Below, one piece after another: positions 1 to 10,934 of a stretch of 64,000 nt of DNA. Where the stretch lies: NCBI GenBank assembly GCA_030268105.1, contig BSDZ01000101.1, positions 1,054,001 through 1,118,000 of the forward strand, written 5' to 3'. A program made the translations under genes and the position numbers. Origin of the DNA: Volvox africanus (Eukaryota; Chlorophyta; Chlorophyceae; Chlamydomonadales; Volvocaceae). Position 1 is the stretch's first letter. Each line of letters opens with the position of its first letter. The notes below the pieces were generated by a model, which did not search any database, was not told the DNA's origin, and worked only from the letters and a program-made list of their open reading frames with translations.

Positions 1-1850
1 CACTCAGGATGGTGTCAGGATGGTTGCATGTTATGCAAGCCATGATGCAGAAGGTTGACTCATAAACTCGCCTATCCCAGCCAGCTCGTCCATCCCAAGT
101 TCCCAACCGTTAATGTTCTATTTACCCACAAAATCGCGCCGTCAAGGTCATCAGTTTGAGTCCATTGCCCGACCTCGTTCGATTCGTCACCATTACAAGT
201 TTGCAATCAGTCAAAACCCTAAGTCATCAGTCACCATCACGCTGTTTCATGAAACATCACAGTTTCATCATGTTCCCCACATGAAAAGCGGTCCAGTGGT
301 CCGGGCAGCGTACGGGGTTTCAAGGGTGTCGGAATAGATACGCATGGTTGCTTGGACGCCTGGGGGGGACCGCCGTCGGGTTGTACCCTGTACGGTCGGG
401 CAAACCGCAAGCGGCAACGATTGAATTGGTGGACGACTAGATATCTACAACTGTAATGTGCCATTATTCAACAGGTATGAAACTATTTGCCATCCAAACC
501 AGTGTTCCAAAACTATGGCATAACTGTCGTCTTAGCATCCCTTCTTGCCTAGGTGCCTTCCTTTCTGCCTACGTACGGCTTGCATGCGTAGCCCATTCCC
601 TTGCCCCCATGCTGGCTAATGCACATTTCGTATGCACCTTTCAACAGCTCTTGTTTGTAACTAATGTGAAATCCTGTCCCGTAGTTCATCGGATTGAGTC
701 GCCGTATTTCGTGATACGGCCATACGGTCCACAGCAAGGCGTAAAATGCCAATTCAATTGCACCGCAGTCCACCGGCCTTTAATTTGATGGTGAACAGGG
801 GCCGTATTATGGCAGCCCAGGTGTCACAAGGGCACGGTCTCAGTGGCGTAATGTTGTTCTTTGCCGGGTAAACCGATGACAACTGCAAAGAAGTTCTAGC
901 GGCGAACCAGTCAACGCAGGTCAATGAATTCCGCATCTCTTAAATAGATTTATGCATTCTTGGTTTTCAATTATGCGGGTTTAGACCGCTAGGATAGGAG
1001 AATAAGACCAACGTAAGGACGCCCGCCCAGAGCGCGTCCAGCTGCGCGCGGGTGCATTGTGCATAGTGCATAGTGCGTCGACCCCACAACACGTCACGGC
1101 ACAGTGTTGATTGAGCACCTATCCGTACGATACGATAAATCCTCCAATACCCTCTTATACCCGGCGGGCATAAACCACCCTGTTTTCAGAGGGACCGTAG
1201 TGTTGCGGGTTTAACGGACACAAAACAAAGGCTGAGTACCAGGCAAGGCCTCCTAAGTTACATATGCACATATATATGGTGTTATTGCCAGCATTGGTAC
1301 TCTCTTTCAGCAAACGCACCATGGGAGGCATCTCCGGATCACACAACTTCACAACAGTAACGAAAAGATGAGGCCCGACTGCCGATACCGACACAATAAT
1401 GGGATGCATAAGCAGTAATAGCATAACGAATAAATGTATGACTTGATGGTGGTGTTTCACAATGCCTTGCTTGAGTGCTCGCCGACAACATCCGACATCT
1501 TACATGGCTCCCACCCCCCGACAGCTCAACTCCATGCCAGGGCGTGCCTCGGGTAGTCTTCAACCACCCTACCAACCAACGACTACCGTCCTGCTCCTTC
1601 TAGGAGATGAAAGAGCTCGTGTTAGTTAGTTATCGTGTTTAGCCAAATTCTAGTCTTAGCAGCTGCAACCCTCAATCACCATCTCACTTAACTAACGAGA
1701 TCCCGGCTCTGCGCGGGCGACCAAGTATTCCTGAATGCCAGCCCCCCGTCAGGGCCACGACAACATTCGGCCTCATTACGTCTCCTAAACTCCTATCTGC
1801 TCGTGGCAAGGGAAAATCAGGTGAGAAAGCAAAGCTTCACAACTGGCGTT
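1..1850. other. no recognisable gene
   Basis: Only short overlapping open frames with no family resemblance, no consistent donor/acceptor pairs and no repeat of note. It lies downstream of the minus-strand gene that ends at 1851 and probably holds its 3' untranslated region and intergenic DNA. Confidence 0.4.
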
Positions 1851-3242
1851 TCACACCTGCATCTGCAACTGCTCCACCTTGCCTTCGCCACCTTCGGTGT
1901 CTACCCTTTGGTTCCTGTTTTGCCACTTTTTCACGGCACGTGTTGAAGCTCCTGTGCTCTGCACTCTTTGGCCATGACAGAGGTGGCTATCGAAGCAACC
2001 CTCTCGCAATTCCCTCGTGATCCTCCACTGCTGCCGCACGTTCTGCAGGTCCTGCTGGGCCTGCTGGGCCTGCTGGGCCTGCTGGGCCTGATGGCCCTGG
2101 AGGCCTGCCGCCGCATCCGCTATGCCGATCCCGGTAAGTGGCCCCGCCCGAGCCGCCCGCATTTGCTCAGCGCGCATAATGCGCAGCTCTTTCACAACCT
2201 CCAGGACGACGGGATGGACGTTGAGCGGCTCAAGAAACGCTACCGACACGTCTTGGCAACCATCTTCTACGGCTGCGACGCCTGGCCCCGAAGATCTCGC
2301 CTGCTGCTGCAGCTGCGGCAGCTGCGGCACCTGTGCTGCGCTGGTTACTGTGGACTTGGTGGTTTGGGCCGCTGTAGCCTCCACATCATCGTTCATCTGA
2401 AGCAGCAGATGCAGCAGCCAACAGCCGGTCTCCTGGCTATGTGGTCCGGCGCCGCAGATGAGGGGCCCCACGTCCCGCTCCTGGCAGGGACCGCGGGGGA
2501 CCACGGCCCAGGTCGCCGTGTGCGTGTCGGGGTTATTCCCGCCCCTTGTGGACGATCCATCCGGGGGATGTTCGCATGATGAGGTCTGGGTCACGTTCTT
2601 CGGTTTGCAGGCCCCGGGGGCCTCCGTTGCGGCACTGACGTCGTCGTCGTCGCTGATATTTGTGATGGTCAGATGCAGGACTGTATCTGCGGTGGATAAG
2701 GAATAGGTAGTGGGAGTGTTGGCTTACCAAGCAAACCTGAGCGCTTGCAACTGAGATTGGCACGATTTGGCACTGCGCGGACTTTGTCGGTAGGCACTGG
2801 TCACCGCACTGTGAAGGATGGATGAAAGACCGGGATAGCTGTGCAAGGCTTTGGTTGATCGGCTCGACTTAGCGCCAGCATTCCGACCATATACCCTCGG
2901 CTGAGTGTACAAAAACAGGCGGTTACAAAGGCCCTCGGCGAGGCAAGGACTCCGTAGCCGCTGGTGCTGCGTTAAAATCGGATGGGGGTGATTACTTACC
3001 AGTGGAGGCAGTTTGACGTTGTAAAGCAGCAGAGGGAGGTTGCAGCGATGGGCAAGTAGGGGAGTTTGTGGGTTCACCGTCACGACGCATTGTGGGCGAT
3101 GCGCGATAGGCGGCAGGAATATCCTGCGTACTCGTCTTTGTCCTTTGGCAATTTCCTGGACAGATTTGACAATTCCAGAACGATTTCTCAGTTCAAAGAT
3201 GTCGACGGTAATGCAGATGCGCGCGATTCCGGTGGAATGGAC
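1851..3242 (-). CDS. multi-exon gene, unrecognised beta-rich protein (5' end not found)
   Basis: Two exons are well supported. The upstream one, 3242 to 3000, has an acceptor before it and a strong GTAAGT donor after it. It encodes 81 residues of alternating hydrophobic character (ICITVDIF near its start, LPLLLYNVKL near its end), suggesting beta-strands. The terminal exon, 2686 to 1851, starts after a CAG acceptor with TVLHLTITNISDDDD. It continues as a 277-residue frame with a helical stretch (VVLEVVKELRIMRAEQ) and a Gln-Ala tract made by a 9-bp repeat, and ends at a stop. A short frame around 2797 to 2727 joins the terminal exon in phase, but its own start does not match the phase of the upstream exon, so one boundary or exon is missing. 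I do not recognise the family; an Ig-like or GOLD-like trafficking protein is a guess only. Confidence 0.5.
2046..2092. repeat. 9-bp tandem repeat inside coding exon
   Basis: About five copies of CTGCTGGGC on the plus strand. On the coding minus strand this gives an Ala-Gln-Gln repeat, a low-complexity insertion in the 1851-3242 gene. Confidence 0.8.
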
Positions 3243-6066
3243 CTATCTTGTGTAGATCCAGACTTGGCCATAACGTGTCTGTGCGTCGGAATGACAAATC
3301 TGAACCTCAATAAAAAATATAATGTGACCGGATATTAATGCGGCTCCTGCTACGTGTACAGTATTATGTAATATGTGGTTATATGACTGATGCATATCTA
3401 AATCCTGAAGTATGTATATAAGTCTCCATAGGAGTTGATCGTAGAATAACGTAAATTTAGTCTGTTACCCACCTATGCTTGCATGGTCCCAACACATCCA
3501 CCCGTAGACCGTCAGGACAGACGATCCGATACCAGCACGCCTTGGTGGACCGCTTTTTTGAGGTTTACTGTTTATTATCCGCCTCCTATTCAAATTACCA
3601 TGAAATTTGCTGATTGTATAGCGATGGATATTGTTGTTTGTAGAAGGAATATAAATGATGTATGTCACTTGATCACTTGTCAGCCGGCAATGCCAATCTA
3701 CCTACCATTATTCAAATCTTGTAGTATTAGCGTTTTGGTAAGCGCTTTTTATTCGTCTCAAAAGTCCCTTGTTGTCATGTTGTACAACATCGTAAGCATC
3801 TTAACTACTCGGTTAGGACCCATGTGCTCCTTGTTCAGCGGTAAAATAAGATAAAAACGATTTGATGTTTGCATTCTATTTATAACGCATAAAAAATTTA
3901 CGCGCTTATAAAATAAAAGCACGACAGTTTCCAAGAGAGACAAAAATGGAAAAGCTATTGTAAGTTGCTTTATGCAATCAGTCCAGGTGGATTATTGCTC
4001 TATCCGCTAGCTACGACATGTAGCGGCATCGCAAGCGGTGATAGCTTGCGCTCATGATATCCACAGATGCTGGCTCCAGGTTTATATCAGTGTGCATGAC
4101 TCATCGTTTGCCTTCCTTTGGAACTGACGTTCCTACCAGGAATGACTTCACATCAGCAAAATGCATTGGATTTGTTACCACAAAAACTTTTACTATTGAT
4201 GTGTAATGAGAGTGCGGCTCATTATGTTAAAACACGCTTAGGTAAATCTCACGGCGTCCTCGCACTGTCAGTCCGTGAAGCCGCCAGCCTCCGGAACCAA
4301 CCGAAGCCATCGCGCAGGATATTTAACTATTATTCAAGAGGAATCCTAACTCAGGTCAGGTATTAAACGCCATCAGTGCGCAATCCACAGACTCATACTG
4401 CCAAAAAGGGATCCTTGATTCCCATAGATCTTCGTTGGTTATAATTGATAGAACCCGCCATGCCACTTGATACAGTGTGAGTATTGCGAGTACCGGTCGC
4501 ATCATCCTTCGCATTCCCGAGAAATGGTGTGTACTCGTACAAAGTTACTGTATTATTTTCATCAACGCAGCCATGATGAAAGTAATAGTATGCCAGGCAG
4601 GACCAGGGGGTGGTGAGAAGGGCTCGCAACTCAAAGGCGTGATTCTGTCCTTGACGGCGATCGGAAGTCCTCAGGCCCTTCCGAATGTGAGGATGAGATT
4701 TTAAACGCGAACCAATTGCATATGGCTGTGTACGGGAAAAGATGGTACGGCACAGCAAGGCGTGTTTCCGTACAAGGTTGAACCAGGTTGCATTTCGTCA
4801 TGTGCGCTGCGTCATGCCTCGTAAAGGAGAGTGCGGGCGGGCGGATACACGCTTTCCTACATAGCGAGTCCATAACACGGTGGTCCTTTCCCGCCGCACT
4901 GGACCGATGTCACGAACCACTCGGGGGGCATCATCAAGTCGCTCTGTCGCTCTGTCGCGCTGAAGCAACGGCAGTTGCGTTTAGTTACACACGCCGTAAG
5001 TGTTGGTACGTATTCCTAATGGGGGGAAAAGGATTGCTCATGGGCCCCCGGGGGAATAGCCGTCCAGGGAGGGCGCCTCCCTCTTGTTTGAAATGCACAG
5101 TACGCTCGTCCCACTACCGACCCATGAGACTCGTCCAAACGGTGATGCCGTTGGACGTGCGATTATCAGTTCCATTGGAGGACATTAATCCATTCCGTTC
5201 TCTGCTCAAGAACCGGGTACGAGGTACGCCGGGGGAAGCAACGGCGGAGCCTGCCCACCACCCAAGCATGTACGAACACAGGGCCCAACGCCACAAAAGA
5301 CTGCTGAGGGATTGCTGCTTAATTAGAAAAGAGAGCGAACGGCTTCCCTCACAGCTGCGCGGACCTCCTTATGTTACATCAGACAACAAAACGGGGGAAG
5401 AGGGGGAAGGCCACGCATTATGAGCGCCAAGAAACAAGCAGAAAACGGAAAGCTGCTCCCTTTCAAGCACATTATGCGGCCCCCATACGGGTTCTCTGCC
5501 GTCGGACCCCACGAAGGGCATGATCAGGTGGACCCCCCCCCCCTTTGATGCAAATCTTGATGTACCCGACCAGACTGGGTCCAGTACGCCCCTAGCTTCT
5601 CTAACTGCCTGATTCCCCATCCCTAATGTTCCCCATTCCCATTTCCCATCCTAAACCCTAAACCCCCACTAGCATGGCCACAACTCGAATCGCAGCTTGC
5701 TGCCCTTAAAAGCCAACCGAGCGTTACTCTCACCCTCCGTACGTCTGGATGGCATGGAGATCAGCGTACACGGACTGCATCTGCTCCACTCCTCTGTTCT
5801 GACCGTGTCATGCTTTTTAAAAGCAAAACAGGATTCTAGCCATTCGATAGCCCATTTTCTCCTTATCTTCCTTTTTGTATCAGCCCACCACCGCATCAAG
5901 CCAATCAGATATCTGGAAAGGAAAGTATTTCAATGGGTTCCTGCTGTCCCGTACTCGCCCACCTGCAGTAAATTCGTAACCTTGGTCAGAGACATTCCTT
6001 GATGCGCGTTTTTATGGAGATGATATTTTAAGTGTCCGGGTAACGGCGTCGACGGCAACAAGTACT
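3243..6066. other. AT-richer stretch without a supported gene
   Basis: The base composition falls from about 3.3 to 4.4 kb. The longest frame (4788-5423 plus, 211 codons) has no recognisable motif and no good splice context. Two adjacent copies of CCCTAAA, the plant-type telomere unit, lie near 5650, but two copies are too few to call an interstitial telomere. Confidence 0.4.
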
Positions 6067-6300
6067 ATGGATGCAATTCTAGCAATATCAGAAGCGGTTG
6101 AGAATCTGCATGTGATGTTGGAGAAAGCTTCCCGTTTACGATCAGTCGCACATCAAGGTATGAAGCCATTGTATGCTGCCGGCGTGTTCATGGATTATCT
6201 GCTGGATATCTGCTACGCAGATGTTGTAAACCAAGTTGTCACTCTGAATGAGGCTCTCCGGTGGGTTCCAAGTGATAAGGTATTCGAGGACATCATTTAG
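6067..6300 (+). CDS. possible small intronless ORF, weakly histone-fold-like
   Basis: A 77-codon ATG-to-stop frame in an AT-richer stretch. The second half has a helical pattern (LYAAGVFMDYLLDICYADVV) followed by LNEALRWVPSDKVFEDII. This loosely recalls the alpha2, loop and alpha3 segments of histone H2A (YxAAxxEYLxxE ... LAIRxDEEL). The similarity is faint, the loop is shorter than in H2A, and no conserved RIHR motif is present. It could be a chance frame. Confidence 0.25.
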   Translation: MDAILAISEAVENLHVMLEKASRLRSVAHQGMKPLYAAGVFMDYLLDICYADVVNQVVTLNEALRWVPSDKVFEDII

Positions 6301-6511
6301 TGCGCATCAATATCATCACGAGTCATTTTCACAAGACGATCGGGATGGGGATGAAATGTCGTTATCGACTAGTGCTGTAATGGCCCCGATTCATGGCCGT
6401 CGATGACTTCATTAAACAAAGATCCATACAAAAATGAGCAGAACAACATCAATGACAGTAATACGCATCCAGCACTTATGCATCCAAACCAGATCATAAC
6501 CTATCACCTTC

Positions 6512-7238
6512 TTAAATTGCTTGCCAATAAGTCAAAAACATTGCTACAATCACGGCAATCAAAACATGGAAGCTACTAATTACATTCTTCTCCGCGTTGC
6601 CTCCGCTGCTTCCAGTCCCTCGGAGATAGCTGACGAACTGGTCCATGTTGGAATATCGTCCGAAGCAAGAGTTGTTGAGCCACACGAAGGTGCTCTCGCT
6701 CTCCGCAGTGTTTTTGCGCTGCATGAACAGAAGGGTTACTATCAGAAATCAAGGAGAAAAAGATTACCCCCTACAGACTAGTCAGGAAACATGAAGGGTG
6801 TTGCGCCGGAAATCTCAACGACTTACATCAGCGATATACAAAACTTCACAGCCGGAGAGGAACGCCGTCCAGTCGTTGATGAGAGCCTGCAAATCCGACT
6901 CAAGTCGGTTACAACGTATTACACTACGCATACGACATGCGCCTTACCTTGTTAGTTTGGCCAGTTGTGAAATCATAGCCGCTCATACACGTCCACACCA
7001 ATGAGCCCTGCTTTGTATCAGGGCATGCCGCCTTGTTATACGTCTCGAGGGCTAGCTTGACATTGGTCTTGCAAGTCACGTTGGTAGAATAATATTTGGA
7101 TTCAATTAGGGTTTCATATGTACCGTTGCATTTGCTATTCCTCCTTATCATAAAGTTCCAAGAGTTCTGGTCTGGGTCAGTCGCCGACGCTGTGCCGACG
7201 ATGACGGCAAGCAACACGGCTATAACTACTTGTTTCAT
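6512..7238 (-). CDS. small secreted, probably surface-anchored protein (3 exons)
   Basis: Exons 7238-6948, 6886-6827 and 6718-6512 join in phase 0 at clean sites (GTAAGG and GTAAGT donors; TTTGCAG and ATGCAG acceptors) to give 185 residues. The start is the ATG at 7238 because a classic signal peptide follows: MKQVV, a hydrophobic core, then TASA before the mature part. The ectodomain of about 140 residues contains six or more cysteines and N-glycosylation sequons (NGT, NVT, NNS). The C-terminus is a run of small polar residues (GTGSSGGN), then a hydrophobic segment ending at the stop, as in GPI-attachment signals or a short membrane anchor. I know no matching family. The splice logic and topology make a real gene likely; cell-surface function is inferred from topology only. 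Confidence 0.72.
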
Positions 7239-8570
7239 GGCTTTTATATTAGCGAAAGTATAATCATCATACATACAATTGGTTGTACATGTTTCCACCG
7301 ATTTGGAGCGTCTTTATTGTACACTTGACGACCGGCACACGCCTGTTTCGGAGCGGTAGCTCTCATCATTATAGGTACACTTGTATTAATAAAAATGCTT
7401 ATGCCTTTAAGTTGTTAGTTTGGCACTTAGGGAAGCTCTATTGATCCTCTTGTTGAGCATCGACTGTGTTCGTATTTATAGTAAGGTGGTAAGTGGGCCT
7501 GCTCATCCACCTGTACACATCAATCTCGACATACTTCTCGTGGTAAGATTATGTTACTTTGGTGTAAGTTACTGAAATCCATCAATGTTGGGTTTACATA
7601 TGTTAACTGACAAGCAGCGGAAGAAATTTAAAACGCTGGATCCTTCCAGTTCGTTTTACCTCGTTTGGCTTGACGAATCTAGAATCCCAGATAGCTTCTA
7701 GGTTCGTCACACACACACAAACAGGCTTGCATAATCTACAGGATGGCGTGCGCTAACCATTCATTTGTCCTTGTAACGAGATCATCCCATACACGATTGG
7801 GTGCTACGAGCTAACGTTTTGCAGGGGAGAGGCTTGACCCTCTTGGTTCATCTCTGGTAAGCACAGCTAGGATCTCACAGCCTGCACCGCTCCTCGCAAC
7901 TCAATATAGAGGTCTTAATATACGTCGTACGTGTGCACAGGCACTCCTCCACCCCCAGTACTCGATGCCCCAACACGCCTCCCCACGACCAAAGGACGGA
8001 CCAGGGCGGGCACATAGGCAGGCAAATTGACATTGATGGACTCCAGCTGTTAAGATATAATATGTACTTAGTTTGAACCCTCGGTCAATTTTATTTGGAG
8101 GATACGTTTCTTATGATGAGAGACATGTGATGGACCTCACGGAGGAATGCGGGACCAGCGTGGTGATTCGAGGGTGGTACACACGGCATCACGGACTGAA
8201 GTGGGGGGGGGTAGGGGTTGAGACCCCTCCCAGGGGGCTCCTGTCACAGAAACCCGGGTGTGGGGCAAATGACCGGACGAGGCCGAGGCGGGGAACTGGA
8301 GCCTTCGTGGTACGCCCCGTGAAGGCAGGTTCGGGGAGGTAAGAGCGCGGATGGGCGCGCTGTGGAGGTGGCCAGACCCAGCCAGCAGGAGCACCACTGG
8401 CGTCACTGCCGTCAGTGCCATCACTGCCATCACTATGACTTGATTTATCTTTTATGTTTCCTCGTCCCCCGCCATGCCGTGCTTGGGACGCTTTTGATAG
8501 TGGTAAATGGTTGTCGCGCTCCATCATTGTGGAAATCCCCGATGCATGTCTATCACATAAATAATAAAAT
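7239..8570. other. no supported gene
   Basis: Upstream region of the small secreted-protein gene, then a block near 8.1-8.5 kb with overlapping frames on both strands and none convincing. A short imperfect repeat of CACTGCCATCA type lies at 8390-8440. Confidence 0.35.
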
Positions 8571-8711
8571 GAAATATAATGTAATTTATGTCTTATATAT
8601 TATATGTTATACATGGACATAACTTAATATGATATACTTAATATGAAATATAATGTAATTTATGTCTTATATATTATATGTTATACATGGACATAACTTA
8701 ATATGATATAC
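8571..8711. repeat. 74-bp AT-rich tandem duplication
   Basis: The block beginning GAAATATAATGTAATTTATG at 8571 starts again at 8645 and is then repeated almost without change, giving about 1.9 copies with a 74-bp period. The unit contains a short inverted repeat (GTTAT ... ATAAC). The near identity of the copies indicates a recent duplication. Confidence 0.9.
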
Positions 8712-8909
8712 ACTATGATTACGGGACATAAAAGCCAGTGCAGCTAGGTGCGGCGGCTATATAACATTACAGAAAGCATATGTGGATGGCCGGACCCTGC
8801 TCATGTGCCTATCTGCTTTCTTCTTCCTATTCAAAAAACACTATGCAGTGTTGCACGTTCATCCTCTTTTCCGCTCCGCACGTGACTCCTCTGACTTTGC
8901 TGCTGAAAG

Positions 8910-9434
8910 GGAGGCCCAATCGCGCTTTCCCGACCGGCCCTGGATAGACGTGCTGTCCAAGGGAGACATGCTCCAGGTACGGGCTACGTCCACGCGACCC
9001 TGTGCCCTGGACCTTTCCGAAGTGGCCTGAGCATGATTCCTTCCAGGGGCATTACGCATCATAGCTGCCGCAGCACCATCCCATGAGAGCCTAAATCATG
9101 GGAAGTCGAATGAAGGGAGAGGTCCGCCCTCGGAGGGTGTGTGTGTGTGTGAACGCGACCGTAGCTGAAGTGTCGCAGTCTGCTCAGGCAAAAACCCTAA
9201 TCGGTCATGTAATGATTGTCTATCAGCTGTTGCCTGTCCACGTATCAGTGCGGGTGCAAGACTTCCAAATGCAGTGTTTCGTCATTTTTCCCTGAAGAGT
9301 GTGACTTGCGCAATCCGCAGGACACCTTGTCCGCAGCGAACACGCTGATGCGACAACTGATGGCGGCAGCTCAGGGAGCACTGGTGGCGGCGGCGCTGGA
9401 TACGCAGCTCTGGCAGCAACAGATGCGTTTTTAG
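8910..9434 (+). CDS. exon pair resembling the end of a NOG1-type GTPase (fragment)
   Basis: An exon at 8910-8976 follows a pyrimidine-containing stretch and an AAAG acceptor and ends at a GTACGG donor. It reads SRFPDRPWIDVLSKGDMLQ. The pattern of a Phe-Pro-x-x-Pro-Trp segment running into V-L-S-K-x-D recalls the G4 (N/SKxD) region of NOG1/Obg-related GTPases. It joins in phase to 9321-9434, which encodes a helical, Ala- and Gln-rich tail ending in a stop. No exon with a P-loop (GxxxxGKS) or G3 motif was found between 7.3 and 8.9 kb, so this is either the 3' end of a gene with distant 5' exons or a broken copy. The family call rests on one short motif. Confidence 0.3.
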
Positions 9435-10293
9435 CAGAAGCAGCTAAATGTGGGGGGGTAGGAGGGGGAGAGGAGAGGGCAGAGGCGGGGTTGAGAGACA
9501 GCACACAATCCGCACTAACGTTTCACCGTGCAGTATAGCATGATTCAAACAATCAAGCAACACGTGTAATCCGTGTTGAAATGGAGGTACGTTGTGAGGT
9601 ACAGTATAACACAAGTGATGTGAACTGACAGCATGACATAATCGATATCATCGATGTACCAAGAACGTATACTCCTTTTGAGGCCCCAAACCGCTGTTGG
9701 GAATGATGACAGAGACGCAAGATCAACAGCAACGGATACTCCGGCGATTCCGGGCTTCACAGCCAGAGTGTAACTGCTGCTGCTGGGTGTGCTAACCGAA
9801 CACGGCCGCTCAGGGTCGCACCCACCCAATCTGTAACTGAACCCACCACGAAAAACTCAGCCGCCCCTCCACCACGAAGCACTCCAAGGGCGGCATATTC
9901 GTATGGAAGTGTCGCAAAAATACTGGTCGTTTCCTAGACAACCGCGACCTAACGCAATATCCGAAGATTCTACCAGTTGTAAATCACCCGGCCATAGTCC
10001 TGCGCCTTTCCCATTCCGCATGTCCAGAGCGCAGAAGGGAAGGGAGCAACCTTGTAGGATCCCTGAATTCAATGACGGACCATGGGAAAAAGAAAGCGCA
10101 AGCCAAAGGAGAAGAAAGGCCCTCGTAAAATTCCACCACGACACAAAACAACACACCCGGTAGAAGTATGGCACTCTCACTTGGAGCGTTCTTTCTTCAA
10201 AGTCGTTTTCCCCTGAAACCCTATCCTTAAGGCCCCTGAGAGATTTCACACATGAGAATCTTACCTGAACGTCCGCAACAACTTGTCATACGA
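9435..10293. other. no supported gene
   Basis: Several overlapping short frames on both strands, none with a motif or a consistent exon structure. Confidence 0.35.
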
Positions 10294-10830
10294 CTATAGC
10301 CGTGCCTGCCGCTGCTTGAAAACCCTGAAGTCTGGTGCCGTCGCTCGGCTGCACTGATCACGGATGAAGTAGCGATAAGTGTCAGCCGGCGGCGATACCC
10401 GGACCAGTAAGGGGGCCCGGGCACAAGGAGGAGATTGCCGACACTGCAAGGTGACGTGAGCAAGACGTAAACCACTCAGGATTCGCTGTCAAGGCGTACA
10501 GAAAGCCCCCAACGCGTGTGGCTACCACTGACATCCTCGGTATCATCAGCCGCGCTCGAAGCGGACCAGGGCTCCGTGTGGCTCACCAGGGCCTCCCCAA
10601 GCTTGTCCAGGGTGTCACGACCGTTTGCGCGACGGTGCCGACGTGGTCTCTCCGGCTCCCTCTGTTGCCGCTTCCGTTGCCCGGCTTCTCCAGTCGCATT
10701 AGGCGCGCAGTTGGGCCCATTCCGAGCGCAACTGCTGCTGCGCATCCTCCGGTGTGAAGTCGCTCAGGAAGTGAAGGTCGGTGGGCAGCTCCTGGGCGAA
10801 ATGCATCTCGCCGTCTTCCATCTTGAGCAT
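10294..10830 (-). CDS. unrecognised minus-strand gene, two exons, frame break inside the first
   Basis: The terminal exon 10443 to 10294 follows a TTGCAG acceptor and encodes 49 residues (VSPPADTYRYFIRDQ in its middle) before a stop. It joins in phase 0 to an upstream exon ending at a GTGAGC donor at 10587 (RDTLDKLGEAL). Further upstream, from ATG codons at 10830 and 10821, a natural-looking frame (ELPTDLHFLSDFTPEDAQQQ) ends at a stop at 10699. That frame is one base out of register with the downstream part, so a very short intron, a sequencing error or a true frameshift separates them. The product is not recognised. Confidence 0.35.
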
Positions 10831-10934
10831 CGAGCATCGAGCATACGGAAAAGGGAGATATCTGGCGCGGGTCGCCGCCCCGGGCCGAGCAGCACGGCCG
10901 GCGCAGCCTCCTTGCTGGCGCGGCCAGGAGGACC

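Noticed and set aside
5645..5668. Telomere-like CCCTAAA repeats
   Set aside because: Only two units; not enough for an interstitial telomere.
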